Shown piece after piece: positions 1 to 13,900 of a stretch of DNA of 64,000 bases. The translations under genes were made by a program, and so were the position numbers. The stretch is from NCBI RefSeq assembly GCF_910596095.1, contig NC_056548.1, positions 8,519,151-8,583,150 on the forward strand. The letters are read 5' to 3'. The stretch comes from Thunnus maccoyii. Taxonomy: Eukaryota > Chordata > Actinopteri > Scombriformes > Scombridae. The notes below the pieces were generated by a model that saw nothing but the letters and a program-made list of their open reading frames with translations, ran no database searches and was not told where the DNA came from. Positions within the stretch are counted from its first letter, which is position 1; every line of letters starts with the position of its first letter.

Positions 1-3000
1 CAGGCTGTGAGGGGGGAGTTCCTGCCTCTGCAGAAAAGGTATATCTGAGCATAATGACACTTGGTATTATGTTTTCAAGGCGCTTGTAGGCGAGGATAGA
101 TGTCTTTTTCTGAAGGCAGCTGCAGCGGTTAATTAACAATCTTGCTAGACTGAAAGGAATATCGCAGCATTAGTAACGGTAATAGACCGCAGCAAGCTTT
201 TTGTCAATTAAACAGTGTGCAGTTGTGTTTATTTAAAGTTGACCCATTCTGTGTAATTTGCATTGGAGAGGTTGTTAAGTGGGTTTCTCTGTGGCGTGCC
301 TCCCCTCCCCAGCACCATGACGATGGAGGAGCTCCTGAAGTCCCTGCAGAAGAAATGTCGAGTGGAGTGTGAAGAAGCTCACAGACAATTGGTGTGCGCT
401 CTCAATGGCCTGGCTGGAATCCACATCATCAGAAGTATAAAACCCCACTCCTGTACTTGTGTGCACTCTGCTCTGATTTTCCCATGGGAATCAGTTCAAA
501 CAAAACAGAAGCCATAATCTCATCTTTGTGTCTCCCAACACTTTTTGTACCAAGATGTTTTGTAGTCTCAGGTCTCAGTAAGGCGATATGTATAATGTGT
601 CTGAGTGTAATGGGGAAGTTTGTATAGCACATCTCATTAACTCCACATGTGACGGACATATTGAGTGTCACTAATGATGACCGTTCCCTTTTTGCCGCCT
701 GCAGATGAGTTTGTAGAGGCAGCAGAGATGTATAGAGAAGTGCTTCGTTCATCAGAGGAGCACAAAGGCAGACTGAAAACAGATTCATTACAGGTATATA
801 ACTTCATCCCATTCATCAGTCTTTTTACATTTGTCTGTAATTAACATATGAAGGATTTCATTTGTAAATCAACCTGACAAAACAGATGTCTGCTCAAAAG
901 GATGGACTGACAGCATCAAATGAGATTTAAATGATAGTAGCTAAGTTCTTGGTTATGTATTGATTCCTGATGGTTATATTTTCTATGTATAAACATAAAA
1001 ATGTCTGATTACTTTTGCCTGATCTGACTACTTTTATAATTGTGGTAAAACAGAGGCTTCATGCTACCCACAATTTAATGGAACTGCTGAGTGCAAAGCA
1101 TCCTGGGATACCTCCTACGCTGAGAGATGACCGACTAAGTGAGGAGGTAATTAATAAATGTCTGTCTCCATCAAAACACATTTAACCCAATGAAAAATTT
1201 GCATGTGGAACCTTTAGAATAATCCTGAACTATCTCTCCAGTTCTTGCATGCTTTTTAAGGTCTTTTTTTATTAGTTTCATGTGTAATTTATTTTTTATA
1301 TAAGAATCTCCTGAGCGTTGTGTTTTCTATCACTCTGTGTCTGTAGGCTGAGCAGCTACGACAGCATTACATGACCAAGTACGACTCTGAGGTGGCGGAC
1401 GCCCATCAGGCTCTGCAGCCGGTGTTACAGAACATCAAAGAGCTGAAACGCAAAGTGAGAACACCCTTTACATCTATGCTCAGGCAAACTATGCTCCATA
1501 TAATAACAGATTGTCTGCCAAATTAATATACTGTATTTTGTATACTACTTAGTTTTTTTAAGTCCATATCTGTAGGCTAATATAATGCCCCAAAATTATC
1601 CTTCTATAAAAACAAAACATCAGTCATAAACCTGCAGTTAAACCTGTCTAAATAGCCCAGAAAATGTACCAAATTAATTGAAATTCTAATTTATTTTGTT
1701 CTGTAACAACTGTGCAACTTAAAAACAAAACAGTACAGTACAGCAGAAAATTAAAAGCAAGTAAACAATTGTACTAATTTGCATCATACTCATATTCACA
1801 GCCTCTCACAAAGAACAGGTGTAATTGAATTATTTGATATAAATATAAAGTTTTAAATCCTATAATGGATGGTCTAATGCAGATGTTTTTACCTGAATCA
1901 CCCTGGATCAGTCTTGTATTGAGCTTTTCACAGACAATAATATAAATTTAATTGTATGAGTTATAATAAAAAGTGTATTGTCTGAGGATGTTACTATTTG
2001 CAGGCTTCTCCAGCAGTCAGAATACTCAGTACTTCTAATCACCATCCACATTTAGGGATGTGTGTTTTATGATGTTTCGCTTTTTTAATCAGTTTTTTGT
2101 TACCTATCTGTGAGACTATTTGACTTCAACGTACAAATGAAGTTTACCTTGGGCTTGAGTTTAGTTTTTGATAGATTAAATTAAAAAAATTAACGTTAAT
2201 AACTGTATTTGTCCAGGTCAAGCTGAACTCTCCCTGGTGGCTGGATGTTATTCAGAGGGCGATCCGGTGCTCCACCGATGACGATCTGGTGTCCCGCGTC
2301 AAGAACGAGCTGACATGCAGCTACAAACAACAACCCCACAAGCTCTCCATGGCTGACAAGTAAACTATTTTGTTTGGCAAAATAAGACGGCATTTTAGTA
2401 GTTATCCATACACAAACATGTGCTAACAGAAGCCGGGTTGTTCTGCAGGTTCCGTGATGGCTGTGGTCTGCAGTTCATCCTCACCACACAAATGCAAGAT
2501 CTGATGAAATCCCAAAAGACTGTTCAAGAAGCCGTGAAGAGCCTTGAAGGTCCGGCTTCGAAAAAAGTGATCGACGAGGCCACCATCTGTCACCTCAGGC
2601 CTATGAGACTGCCGCTCAACAAGTAAGACATTATCTCAGGCTTCATTTCAGGAATTTATGGCCTTTTTTCACCCCGAAAACCAAGAATTTCAACATCTCA
2701 TCTGCTCATCATGGCTTTTAAATGTCTTTCATAAGCCTCAAGTACTGTGAAGCTTATTTTCTATCATAACTAACACTCCTCTCTCTCTCTCTCTCGTCTT
2801 ATTTTAGTTGCGTTTTTTGCAAAGCAGACGAACTTTTCACAGATTATGAGTCCAAGCTGTTTTCTCACACGTAAGTAGAGCAATCATTTTTAAACCTGTC
2901 AGACTAGTATATTGGTATATTGGTATATTGACAGTATATTGGTGATTAATCAGACAAATTCCCTGACAGGGTGAAAGGTCAGACAGCCATCTTTGAAGAA

Positions 3001-6000
3001 ATGATCGAGGATGAAGACGGGCTGGTGGACGACCGTCTTCCCACCACCAGCCGAGGTCTGTGGGCAGTCAGTGAGACTGAGCGAACTCTGAAGGCCATCT
3101 TGTCCTTCGCCAAAGCTAAGCGGATGGATCCGGAGCTGGTGGAGGAGGGCAACACTTTCATGGAGCTGTTTGAGAACTGGAAGAAGGAGTACAAGGTTTG
3201 TACACACGGTTTACAACCCCTGTCTTCATTTTCAAGCTTTGCAATAAACAATAGATTCTTTTCAAGCAAGTGGGAATGTTGTAGGTTCCCCTGCTGCACA
3301 TTAATGCCACATTTTGAATTGGATTAAAACCGCTGAAGACAATAAAGTGTCATTGTTAGGAACAAACAAATACTTACTTTAAGTTCAATATGTCAAAAGT
3401 GTTGTATTTCTACAAACTAGAAACTGAAGGGTTTAGAAAAACGAATTCTCTCATGGATGTTTATTTGTTTTTGACATTTTACACTGCATTTTGTAAATAT
3501 GGAGTACATCATAAAATGTCAATTAGATTAAAAATACCACTCACCCTCCTAATGGTATATTTTTGAACACTTTAAAATTAATTGTGAAGTTTCTGAATTG
3601 GAAAAAACGCCAGAAAAAAGCCAGAAACCTCATCCACCAGTGTATTAATGACTGAATGATTGCTATTTATCAACAGTCACCCTCCTGCAGAGTGCCCTGG
3701 TCATTTTGTGAGCTGTTAGAATTATACATGTTGCCCCTTTAAAAGTCACCTGCGTCCCTCCTCAGGTGCTGCATGAGTACTGGATGGTTCTGCGGAATCA
3801 CGTGTCAGCCATCGATGAGCTGGGTATGGCCACCGAGAGGCTTCGTGTTCGTCTGCCCGATGAACCGAAGCCAAAACTGCTGCACATCATTGAGCCGCAT
3901 GAGGTCAGTTTCAGTGACAGTGACACGCTTTTGTTATTACAGCATGCTCATCCTGTCGTTAGGGCTGTAAAATCATCAAAAGTGTATTTGTTTATGCATT
4001 CTGGTCAACATGTCAAGATTACTTACTTAATTTTCACACTAAGTCATCAACATATAGGACCCTTTGACACAATTAAAGAGTCATAGTCATAGAATTAAAG
4101 AGTCATACTTGGAGTAAAAAAGTTCTTCGCTGAGTGTGAACAATAAGACACATTTATCAAGTGACTACTATTTACAGCGAAGTGTAATAATAGTCTCTTT
4201 AAGAGCAGCTCTCAAGTGATCAGAGATAAGGATTCGCCTGACATAAGCCATAGTGTAAAAATAAAAATCCTTACAGTGTATTCAGTGGTTACTTGTGCAA
4301 GAACAAACACGGTATGATTCCATTTTTCCAACAATCTAATATATTTATAATGTAATAACATCTAAATATGGATGACATAATAAGAAATTGGCTGAAACAG
4401 AAACAAAATTCTGCCGCTTTCTGCTGTTGGTAGAAGAAGTACATCAGAGAATGTGGCACCACACTGACCAGTACAAACAATGAAGATGCTCAGAAAGTGA
4501 TTGTAAATATGGTTAAAGCCAGATTTATTCTTATTGTTTGTTTGCACCCTTGATAAATGCAAAAAAAAAAAGAAAAGGAGTTGTGTAACAGCCCATTAAA
4601 TGTTCAAATGCAAATTATAGGCTAAAACTATTCTTAATTATACTGCTTCAGCTAACGTATTATTTGTCATGACAAGTGATATTTTGTACAATTAAACAGA
4701 AAACAGAGGTGTACTCAGCTTTCTGTACTGCAGTCATCTAGGATCTACTCTCAAACAACTTCAGAGACTTCAGGAGCTCCAGCATTTTTAAGTCAAAGGA
4801 AGCTTGATAAATAGTCTATGAGTACAGTAAATGCAAAGGATTTTTACTTTTATCTTTCATTTAAGTCTAAATTTGTACTTTTAGCCGTTAAATATGAGCT
4901 CAGGTTCCACAGATTTTGCATTAAATTGCTGAATTTTGTTTATGATGTCAGTAAGCCCTTTAAAGGTTGCAGCTTCCTGATGAACTGCAGTGTAATAAAT
5001 GTAATGAATGGGCAAATCAACCAACTAAAACTTTACTTTCTTGAAAATGTTCAACCAATATGAGCATGTACATAATAAAGCTGATTTGATCCTTATTAAA
5101 ACACACTGCAGACCTGTTGTGGAGGAATTAAAAGCTCAATTCTATCCTCTGACCCAGTATCGGGCACAATTGTTTTTTTTGTTGCTGAAAGTTTCCAAGG
5201 ATGTAATATTCTGCCTTAACTATTTTTATTGCATTCCTAACCTCTGCCCTCCACTGTTTTGCTTTCAGGTGGAGCAGAACAGAGTCAAGCTTTTGAACGA
5301 CCAAGCAGTGGCCAAGTCTCAACTCCAAAAGAAGCTCGGCCAGTTTCTGTATCTCACAAATCTGGAGAAGGTAATTTACATTTGTTAGAAGCTTCAAGGT
5401 ACATACATTGTTCTCTAGCTCACTCAGGGACTGTATCTCAAGCTGCTTTGTGCTATAATTTTACTACAAATAAACATAAATCACCTTGTTCCAGTCCCAG
5501 GACAAGTCTACTGGAGGGCTGAACCCAGAACCATGTCCCATCTGTGCTCGTCCCCTGGGACAGGAGGTGAGTTGTAAGGAAGTGATGCTTTTTACTGTTG
5601 GTTTTATAAGATGTTTTTTCTTAATTAATCTGACTTTATGAATCAGGATGCTGGATGTTTTCCTGATTTCTGAAAAATACTATCTGATTTTATATGTAAA
5701 AGTGTTACTACTATTTACTGATTGTTTCATGAAACATGACTTTGCTCATAACTGACTTGACTATATTAAAACACCGGCTGGGTTTTATGACTATAATTAG
5801 AGGTTTCTCCTACGAGCCAGTCTGAACCAAATGTACCTTCCAGTCAGTGGAGAAAGAAACAAAACACCTCAGAGTCTCTGCTACAGTCTTATCAACACCA
5901 GCCAGGGACTATAATTACATCTAGTCTGAAGCTGATTCATCCCCCACCAGGATTTATGTGTTTAACATTTGGCATTGTGTGCTGTCAGACATGTGCAGAA

Positions 6001-9000
6001 ACATTTGTTTGATGATAGCAGTGCACCCAGTGCACCCAGCAAGGGCTGCAATTAACAATTATTTTCATTATTGATTAAAAGATTCATTATTTGAGCTATA
6101 AAAGGTCTGAAAATAGTGAAAAATGCCAGTTTCTTGTAATTTAAGATGACATTTTCATATGTCTTGTTTTATCCGACCAGGAGTCCAAAACCCAAAGATA
6201 TTCTATTTAACTGTAATTTAAGACAAGAAAAAGCAACATATGTACACATTTGAGAAGCTGGAACCATCAAATAATCTGCATTTTGCTTAAATTATGATAA
6301 AAATAGTTGCCGATTTGTTTTCTGTCAATCGACTAATCAGTTAATTGACTAATGGTTTCAGCTCTGCACCCAGAAAATTAGCAGTTTTTTGTTTATCTGT
6401 GGGTTTAATTTTGAAATTTAAAACGTGTGAATTAGCAGTTGTGTACGTTACTATCGAATGGATGTGAGATTAAAACAGAAAAACAGAACGAAAGTGAATT
6501 AAAGCAACCACGTTACTGTAGTTAATGAGTAAAAAAACAAAAAACACAACAAATGTCAGATCAAACAGCCCAAAGTGAAGTCTCCCTTTATAATCATGAT
6601 GTCATCTCACTCCCTCTTTCCCAGTGGGCAGTGCTGACTTGCGGTCACTGCTTCTGTAACGAGTGCATCGCTATCATTGTGGAGCAGTACAGCGTTGGCT
6701 CGAGACGCCGGGCCATCAAATGCGCCATTTGTAGGCAAACCACGTCCCACACAGAGATCTCCTACGTGTTCACCACACAGTCATCCAGTCAGGACCAGGA
6801 CATCCCGGTCAAGGTCAGTCAGCAGCATCGCCATCCTCATGAGAGACACAGACACAGATATTGTTTTTTTATTGTCAGTTATGTATCTGGATTTGGTTCC
6901 ACCTTGCCTCATTTTCAAAAAACAAAAGTGAGACGTATTTGATTTCCTGAATGATTTTAATGTTATTTATGACCATATCTGGGACATGATCATTCATTCA
7001 TGCCTTGTTATGTGTGTAAATGTAATTTACCACAGCTTTGCTTGGGCAATTAAATATTGATTAGCACTATAGCATAACTTTCCCCTTCCTGTGTCTTTCA
7101 GGGAAGTCACTCTACAAAAGTTGAGGCAGTAGTGAGAACCCTGAAGAAGATCCAAGTGACCGACCCCGGGGCCAAGTGTCTCGTCTTCTCCACGGTAACT
7201 GTAAACTGTCCTCGCTCTGTGAGAGATTTATTTTGATGATATCGAGTTTGCATCTGACCCAGTTATCTTTTTTTTTTTTCTCTCTCTCTCCTGCACAGTG
7301 GCAGAGTGTCCTAGATATCATCGCTAAGGCGTTATTTGACAACAACATGGAATTCTCTCAAATCAATGGGATTCACAAATTTCAGGTTGGAAATTGCATT
7401 TTTTTTTTTTTACCATTTCTACATAATTTGTTACAAACTTTTACTGTAGCTATGTAATGCAACAAAACTACACCAGGTGGAGTTTACGCTCAAGGATAAT
7501 TCAAGTAGTTGTAGCAAGTTGTCACAGAACCAACCACTACGACCTCAGTAATAAACAGAAAGTAGACATATCACCTTTCTGACAACGTCAACAAAAAGTG
7601 AAACTGTATAAGCTTTGTAAAAGTAGAATTTATGGTAAAGCTATTATATTGGATTGCGTTAGATTGCACAGGTGTTCCTAATAAAGTGCTTGGTGAGTGT
7701 GTATCCTCCACCAACACAGCAATTCTCCAACTTGCCGCTACACCCGTCCGTCACACTTCATTCCAATCACTTTATTTTTAGGTTAAATTGATTTTTTTGA
7801 CTGAAAAACATAGCCTAGGGATAAAAAGAAAACACTAATCCTATAAAGGTGGAAATCCACATCACCACCAAAATCTAATCCTTTGTCTTTTGCCTCAAGG
7901 CCATCTCTTTTATGAGATGCTGCTGACAGACAGTTGGACAAGAATATAACCTACTATTTGACATTTAAATATCTCATATCTGCCATCCATGTTAACCATG
8001 ACATATTATGGTAGAGGTTTCTCTCTGATCATTGAAACATGCAACTAGATTTGTATTTTACTTTCTTAAATGTCTCTCAATTGATCAAGTTTTTTGTTAA
8101 TTAAGTTGTCATTTAAACCCAAAAATATATCCACAGTTTCAATTGTTCGACCTGTATTAAAGAACTACTAACCCACTTAAAAGAATTAAATCAGTTCGGG
8201 GTGCATTTTGTTTCCTTTAAGAGGAAAAAAAAGGGGAAAACACAGAATACTTTGATCTTTGACAAGAAAAATGTCAGCTATCAGCAGTCAAAATTAAAAA
8301 CTCATACACACTTAACCCTAATTTTGTAAACCCCACCCATCTTGCACGGCAAGCAAATTAATCAAATGGCAAAAATGTTACAATAAAAACTGTCAAACCT
8401 TCCCCTGGTGAAATTGTAACTGGTGCATCACTGTCTTTATTGTTCCAGGAGAATCTTAGTTCCTTCAAATACGAAGACAAGATCAATATTCTTCTACTTC
8501 CTCTCCACACGGGCTCCAACGGGCTGAACATCATCGAAGCGACTCACGTGTTGCTAGTCGAGCCGATCCTCAACCCAGCTCACGAGCTCCAGGCCATAGG
8601 AAGGGTGCACCGGATTGGCCAAACCAAGTAAGAAGCAGGAAGGAAAATGTGTCCATGGACAGGACTTTTCCAGCAGTTTAGACCTGCAGATGTTTTGATG
8701 TTGTGACCTACATGCAACGAAAGTAACAGTAATGTAATACAGGCGCAAAGATGCCCCAAAAAATGCAAAATTAATGAGCCTTAGAGCTGTTGGTAGCTGG
8801 ATTTTCCTAACTTTGGACAGAGCCAGGCTAGCTGGTTATCCCTGTTTACAGTCTTTGTGCTAAGCTAAGCAGCTGCTGGCTGTAGCTTCTGAGTGGTATC
8901 AATCTTCTCATCTAATTTTTGGCAAGAAATCGACAAACACACTTAAAACGTAAAACTTAAAATCATGTAAATCCTTCTAACAGGCAAATAAACCAAAAAA

Positions 9001-9433
9001 AAATATTGGTGGGGTAAAAAAATCATTCTCAAACTCTCCTTTGTGACTTCCATAAGGGAGTATGGCTGTTATCTTGATTTTCCTCAACAGAGATCAGTGT
9101 CATTTCTGTTTTTTTCTCTCTGTCCACCAGACCAACATTTGTTCACAGATTCCTCATCAAATCCACCATTGAAGAGAGAATGCAAGCAATGATAAAAACT
9201 GCAGAGAAAAGGTAAGAACCACAGGATGGAGTCTATTGTAATTTTGACATTATTGCATTTAAAACACTTAAATTCGGAGCTGACGTTCAAAAGAAGCAGC
9301 TGAGTGTTGATAAATGCCTTTTTTTTTTCGTTCTAGTCACACCAGCACAGCCATGAAGCACTCGGAGGCAGCTGTGCTGACAGTGGCCGACCTGGCCGAC
9401 CTGTTTACTGAAGACACTGAACCCCTGGAGTGA
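1..9433 (+). CDS. shprh: SHPRH, E3 ubiquitin ligase / SNF2-family helicase, C-terminal 697 residues (5' part outside window)
   Basis: Vertebrate relative of yeast Rad5: a nuclear RING E3 ligase and SNF2 ATPase that polyubiquitinates PCNA in DNA damage tolerance. Exons read from splice sites and frame: 1-38, 313-434, 705-793, 1054-1146, 1347-1454, 2217-2359, 2449-2622, 2808-2870, 2970-3195, 3766-3903, 5269-5370, 5495-5566, 6625-6813, 7102-7194, 7299-7385, 8449-8627, 9131-9211, 9337-9433. They sum to 2094 nt, exactly in frame, with stop TGA at 9431-9433. The RING finger is split between exons 5495-5566 (CPIC) and 6625-6813 (CGHCFCNEC, then CAIC), so all eight C3HC4 ligands are present. Exon 8449-8627 carries helicase motifs V and VI ([11 protein letters not shown], then [12 protein letters not shown]). 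The C-terminus ends in a conserved VADLADLF segment. The N-terminal ATPase lobe, linker-histone and PHD domains of the family must lie upstream. No break was seen. Confidence 0.95.
6040..6366 (+). repeat. Interspersed repeat family A (MITE-like) in a shprh intron
   Basis: Begins near GGGCTGCAATTAAC and ends near GTTTCAGCTCTG, with AT-rich ATTGATTAA / AATCGACTAATC blocks near both ends in inverted orientation and a middle part containing CCAAAGATATTC. The same layout recurs at 14095, 29138, 33825 and 62560. I recognise it as an abundant percomorph repeat; its transposon superfamily is not established here. Confidence 0.75.
7665..7702 (+). repeat. Short transposon-end-like repeat fragment
   Basis: The stretch CAGGTGTTCCTAATAAAGTG followed by a GGTGAGTGT-like block resembles a terminal sequence repeated very widely in fish genomes. 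Only this end is recognisable; it lies in the shprh intron 7386-8448. The rest of that 1.06 kb intron shows nothing I recognise. Confidence 0.4.
8770..8945 (+). repeat. Interspersed repeat with the TTTGGACAGAGCCAGGCTAG block
   Basis: Contains the run TTTGGACAGAGCCAGGCTAG, then GTGCTAAGCTAAGC, CTGCTGGCTGTAGCTTC and GTATCAATCTTCTCATC, an order I associate with a common fish interspersed repeat. It lies inside the shprh intron 8628-9130, at a polite distance from both splice sites. Confidence 0.55.
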
Positions 9434-9921
9434 ATCTGAACACGCGGGACACGAGGGACACCTGCTGAGCACACACAGGCAAAAACAGCTCACTCTGTAC
9501 ACCGCGGTGATATGAACACTCTAATTTTGCACATTCCACTTTTTTATATAAGCATCATGAAGTTAACAAATGCATTTCCAAAAAAAGATATTTTAGCTAA
9601 TATGACAACAGATTATGATGTCATGTTTCTTAACTGTATTCAAGCTGAAATTTTAAAACTCTTTGGAGTATTTATTTATTTGGCTCACTTGTTTGTCATT
9701 GTTGTAGATGGAAAGTTGTAACTTGACTACAAAACTTAAGCTGTTCAAGTATGTCTGATGATCGTATATGACTACACTGTACAGTACTGTTGTCGTGTTG
9801 ATCTTAATATAACTGTGTGCATTTATACACAACTTCACTGTACATTATGACACTTGAAAATGGAGGAATTCAAATGCTGAAATCACATCAGTTGATGGAG
9901 GTGTTTTCACAACTTTCAGGA

Positions 9922-9927
9922 AATAAA
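9922..9927 (+). terminator. shprh polyadenylation signal AATAAA
   Basis: Canonical AATAAA about 490 bases after the shprh stop codon, followed by a GT-rich stretch (GTGTGTTGATG). It implies a 3' UTR of about 0.5 kb. Confidence 0.65.
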
Positions 9928-9949
9928 AGTGTGTTGATGACAGGGCGTC

Positions 9950-10790
9950 AACCTGTTATGACCAGCTCTTTTTGTCCGGTGCATTAACTGTGTAATAAAA
10001 ATGGAACCAGGAAGGAAGCCATTGACCTTCACTCACTTTTACTCCTTTCACAAAAGGAGGAGAAATGGGAGATTTTAGTAGGATTTTCTTCTTCCAGACA
10101 ATCTTCTTTAAGCTATTTGTCTGGTAAGACAATGCCAGACAATCCTGCCTAACATCGAATTTACAAGACAAAAAAGCACAAGATCCAGCGTCTTGGAAAC
10201 TAATCTTGTAAATTAAACTCATAAAAGTTGGGAAATGTGAAGAGGTTTTCCACCTCATTGCAGCAAGTGTCTTGTCATTACCACTTACAAATTGTCTGAA
10301 CAAGTTTAATGGATGTGTGGCTGTACAGACCTGCAGCGTGTTGTTAAAATGTGATAAAAATAATCTTTCCATTGTTGTTTTGTTTGCATGCTTAAGTATT
10401 TTATGTTCTGTTCCACCGCACATGTACACTCACAGGTGCTTGGCATCATCACTGAATTGCCCTTGACTCGTAATTAGTTTCTTTTCGCCTGACTGACTGG
10501 GATTCCCGCACCAGTAAAGATTTTAAAATGTCCAGACAAAGGATGTAGACAACAAAGAGTGCCAGCCCAGTAGTGTTGTTTCTCTTTGCATGGTTACCAG
10601 ACTTCTTTTTGCTCCCCGTAGTAAGGAACAGTTGTAAGATGTTTACTAAGAGGACATCACCGCAGTAGGCGGTAACATACGTGTTACCTTGGACTCCCCT
10701 CAGTTCCCCCTATTCATGTGCGGAATCTCATTGTTGGTGGGAACATCATTCAAGCTGGTGTTTTAAGGCCGGAGGGAGGCTCCCAGTTCA
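9950..10790. other. Intergenic interval between shprh and the ZP-domain gene
   Basis: No coding exon, RNA gene or recognisable repeat seen. The promoter and first-exon 5' UTR of the ZP gene probably lie in the last part, roughly 10700-10951, because the coding exon starts at 10952 and the sequence just upstream is moderately GC-rich. I cannot place the transcription start. Confidence 0.45.
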
Positions 10791-10951
10791 TTAGAGCTGT
10801 GTTTCGAGGGTTGGAGTAAGAGAGGGGTACTACGTCTTGTCCTGACAGCGAGCTGTGGTGAATAGTCCCAGAAGATTCACAGAGTTTCGGGGAAAGGGCC
10901 AAAAGGCAGTGGAGTGGCTGAAGTGCTGCGGAGAAGAGAAACCGGAGGAAG

Positions 10952-13900
10952 ATGGCACCTGCCACCAGTTTGGTTTTTGCCTGGTTACTCTTCACCATGA
11001 GGATGGTCAGCTCGGCTGTGTATCTGGAGCCTGGGGAGGAGGGTGAGCTCACACCTCAGATCACACCGCTGCGGATGAAGTGTCAAGGGTCAAACAAACT
11101 GCTGTTTAAGGGAAACCTCATTAGAAAGTAATTTTTCATATTAATGACTATTGGTTTGACATGAGTTTCCTCTGGATGTCAGAGCTTTGAAATCTTCTTA
11201 TAAAAAGGATAATTTGATGCTTCAAATCAAGTAAAAACATCTGAGTTTTACTTAATTCTTTCACAACAGCAGCAGCAGTGGCGGTACTAAGTATTCAGAT
11301 CCTTTAGTAAAAGTAAAGTAGCAATACCACACTTTGAAAACACTAATTACAAGTCCTGCATTCAAAATCTTACTTAAGTACAAGTACATAAGTATTATCA
11401 GCAAAATAAACTTTAACTATTGCAAGTTAAAGTACTCATTATGCAGAGTTATTGCATTACATATTATAATCAATGCATTAACATGCAAGCTGCATCATAT
11501 TGTAAGAATTCATCGTATGTTTTGTTTGTAAACTCTTAATTTTATAAAGTAACTAGTAAATTTAGCTGTCAGATAAATGTAGTGGTGTAAAAAGTACAAT
11601 ATTTCCTTCAGAAATATGGTATAAACATGTAAAGTGGCAAATAATGGAAATACTACAGTATTGGATAAATGCACATGGTTACAAACCACCACTGACTTGT
11701 AGTTACTAGTGGTTAGACTTCCTATGTGAAATATTTTTATTGTCAATGAGGGTTAAATATGCAATATAATAGTAATAATAATAGAGTACACAAAGTCTCA
11801 GAAGGGGAAGTTAGGGTTTTTCTTAAAAACTAATCACCAATATCTTTTCACATTTTCTAAAAATAATATTTTTTTATGTGAGTTTTAATTTGTTTTCATC
11901 CTTTTCTGATTAGAGCTCAATGAAACTGTCATATGCACCAATGATCATATGGAGGTTATTATTCCCACTGCTTTTTTCCTCAACAAAGAGCCTCCAGTTA
12001 ACGTAAGTGAGCGCCAACAAAATTCAAAAGTATTTCCCTCAAAGTAACTAGAACTTTGACATTCCCAATGCAGCGTTGTTTAATTTGGGTGTAATGTGTT
12101 TCCTCTGTTTAGGTTTGGGATTTGCATTTAAATGATCCGGAGTGTCGTGGCGTCGAGGTCGGAGACGACTACGTTTTCAGCATAAAGAATCTCTCTGACT
12201 GCGGCACCATAATGGTATGACCTTCAATACTTTGCTCAACATTTGCATTAAAGTCTGTGAAGATTTCTCAGTCAGGCCATGTCTGCAGGATTTAAGAGTC
12301 CAACTAATCAAATGTTGCACGTGAACTCGGACATTTAGAACAACTCTTCACAAAGGAAGGTGACATCAGCTTTAACCAACATGAAGACAAACTACACTTT
12401 ATCCCCATTATTGACAACATAAAATCCCCATCATAATAAATTTTCTATTTTACGATGTTAACAGTTGTTGGGGGAACTGGCCCCCACCAATCAGGCTCTT
12501 TTCAGCACCAAAAGAGGAGCTACTTAAGTCGGTTTGTTGAACTTTACATAAGAGTAAAAATAACCTGAATAACTTAAGGCCAGAAACACCACTTTTCTTT
12601 TTCTGCAGTGATGTAAATGTGGACTGTGAGCCTCTGTGTTCGGATGACCACTATGGAATTAGGTCATAGCTAGTATAATAAGATGGACAGAGAAAGGCAC
12701 ATACTCTGAGCCCCAGACAGAAAGGAGCAAAGAGAAAAGAATGGGGGGGAGTGGCGTTTATTTCAAGAAAGAAGGGTGGCGTTGTTCGTTTTCCCTATAA
12801 CAGCCTTATTCAAAGCAGGAAGGGGGGGGACCCTGAATGGCCTTGTAGTTCTAAATTATCAGGATTTGCATGGAAACGATGATTATTTGTTGAAGTTCAC
12901 TGAATAGGAAGGCCATAAATCATTAGCCAACTAGCCCCCTGATTATTTTAATCCAGCCACTCTCATAGATTTAAACTCTGGCAAAGGTATAAATCCCTCC
13001 TTCAGAGCACAAGTGCCCTTGAATTTCTTGCTTGGAATGCATGACGGTTTTTCTTGTAAAGCAAGCAAAAGGTTAACACAGCTTTCAACAGGGGAGGAAA
13101 TCTCCCAGTACTCCACCTCAGCAGTTTTACAAGGTTTATTGCAAAGAGGCTGCAGAGAGTAAACCCACTCTGGATTAGATGGCTGTTGCTAAAGGAGAAG
13201 AATGTCATAGATGTCAATCTGTCTTTCACCTTGAACTTAAAACCTTTTAAATCCTGCCGTCAGTGCAGAAATGACTGAATTGTCAAGTTTAAAGGTCAGC
13301 CATTTTCAGTGAAACGTGACAGCGTCCTTGCTCATGTTTCTGCAATCACTCTGCGTTTGTGAGACACCGAGCTTTCATATCACCCCGTGATAAGTGCAAG
13401 TCCCAGCGGGGTTCTGTCATGGAGTAATGACGACCTGTTGCTTGCTGTAGAAACCTGTCAGTGGAGCTCATGGTGGGGGGTTGTGTGTTTACCAAGAGGT
13501 AGTAAAAGATGTCTCGACTGTTACAGCTTGGGGCAATTCACCCTGCTCCAGTGACCAAAGAGGCCATCCTCCATCTGTACCCAGCAGGGGCCCAAACAAA
13601 CCATGGACACAACCTTTTCACCCGGCCCCATTTTACGGTTTTATCTCTGTCAGTGGCCAGCGAAAGAATATTGAACAATATCACTCACATTTACAGTGTG
13701 TGAAAGTTGTAGCTTGGGAAAGAGATTATATAAAGTAACCGCAACGACTCCTCCTCCTCCTCCTCCTGTTACTTTTTAACGTGTTTCTTGTACGTGTACT
13801 GTACAAGAATCACATTAACGTGTACTGTATGTGTCATTTTGCCCTCTAACCACATTCACATCTATAACCATACTACAAGTTAATACTAACAGTTGAAAAA

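Noticed and set aside
263-517. 84-residue open frame at the left end
   Set aside because: It is a shprh exon (313-434) read through into flanking intron on both sides.
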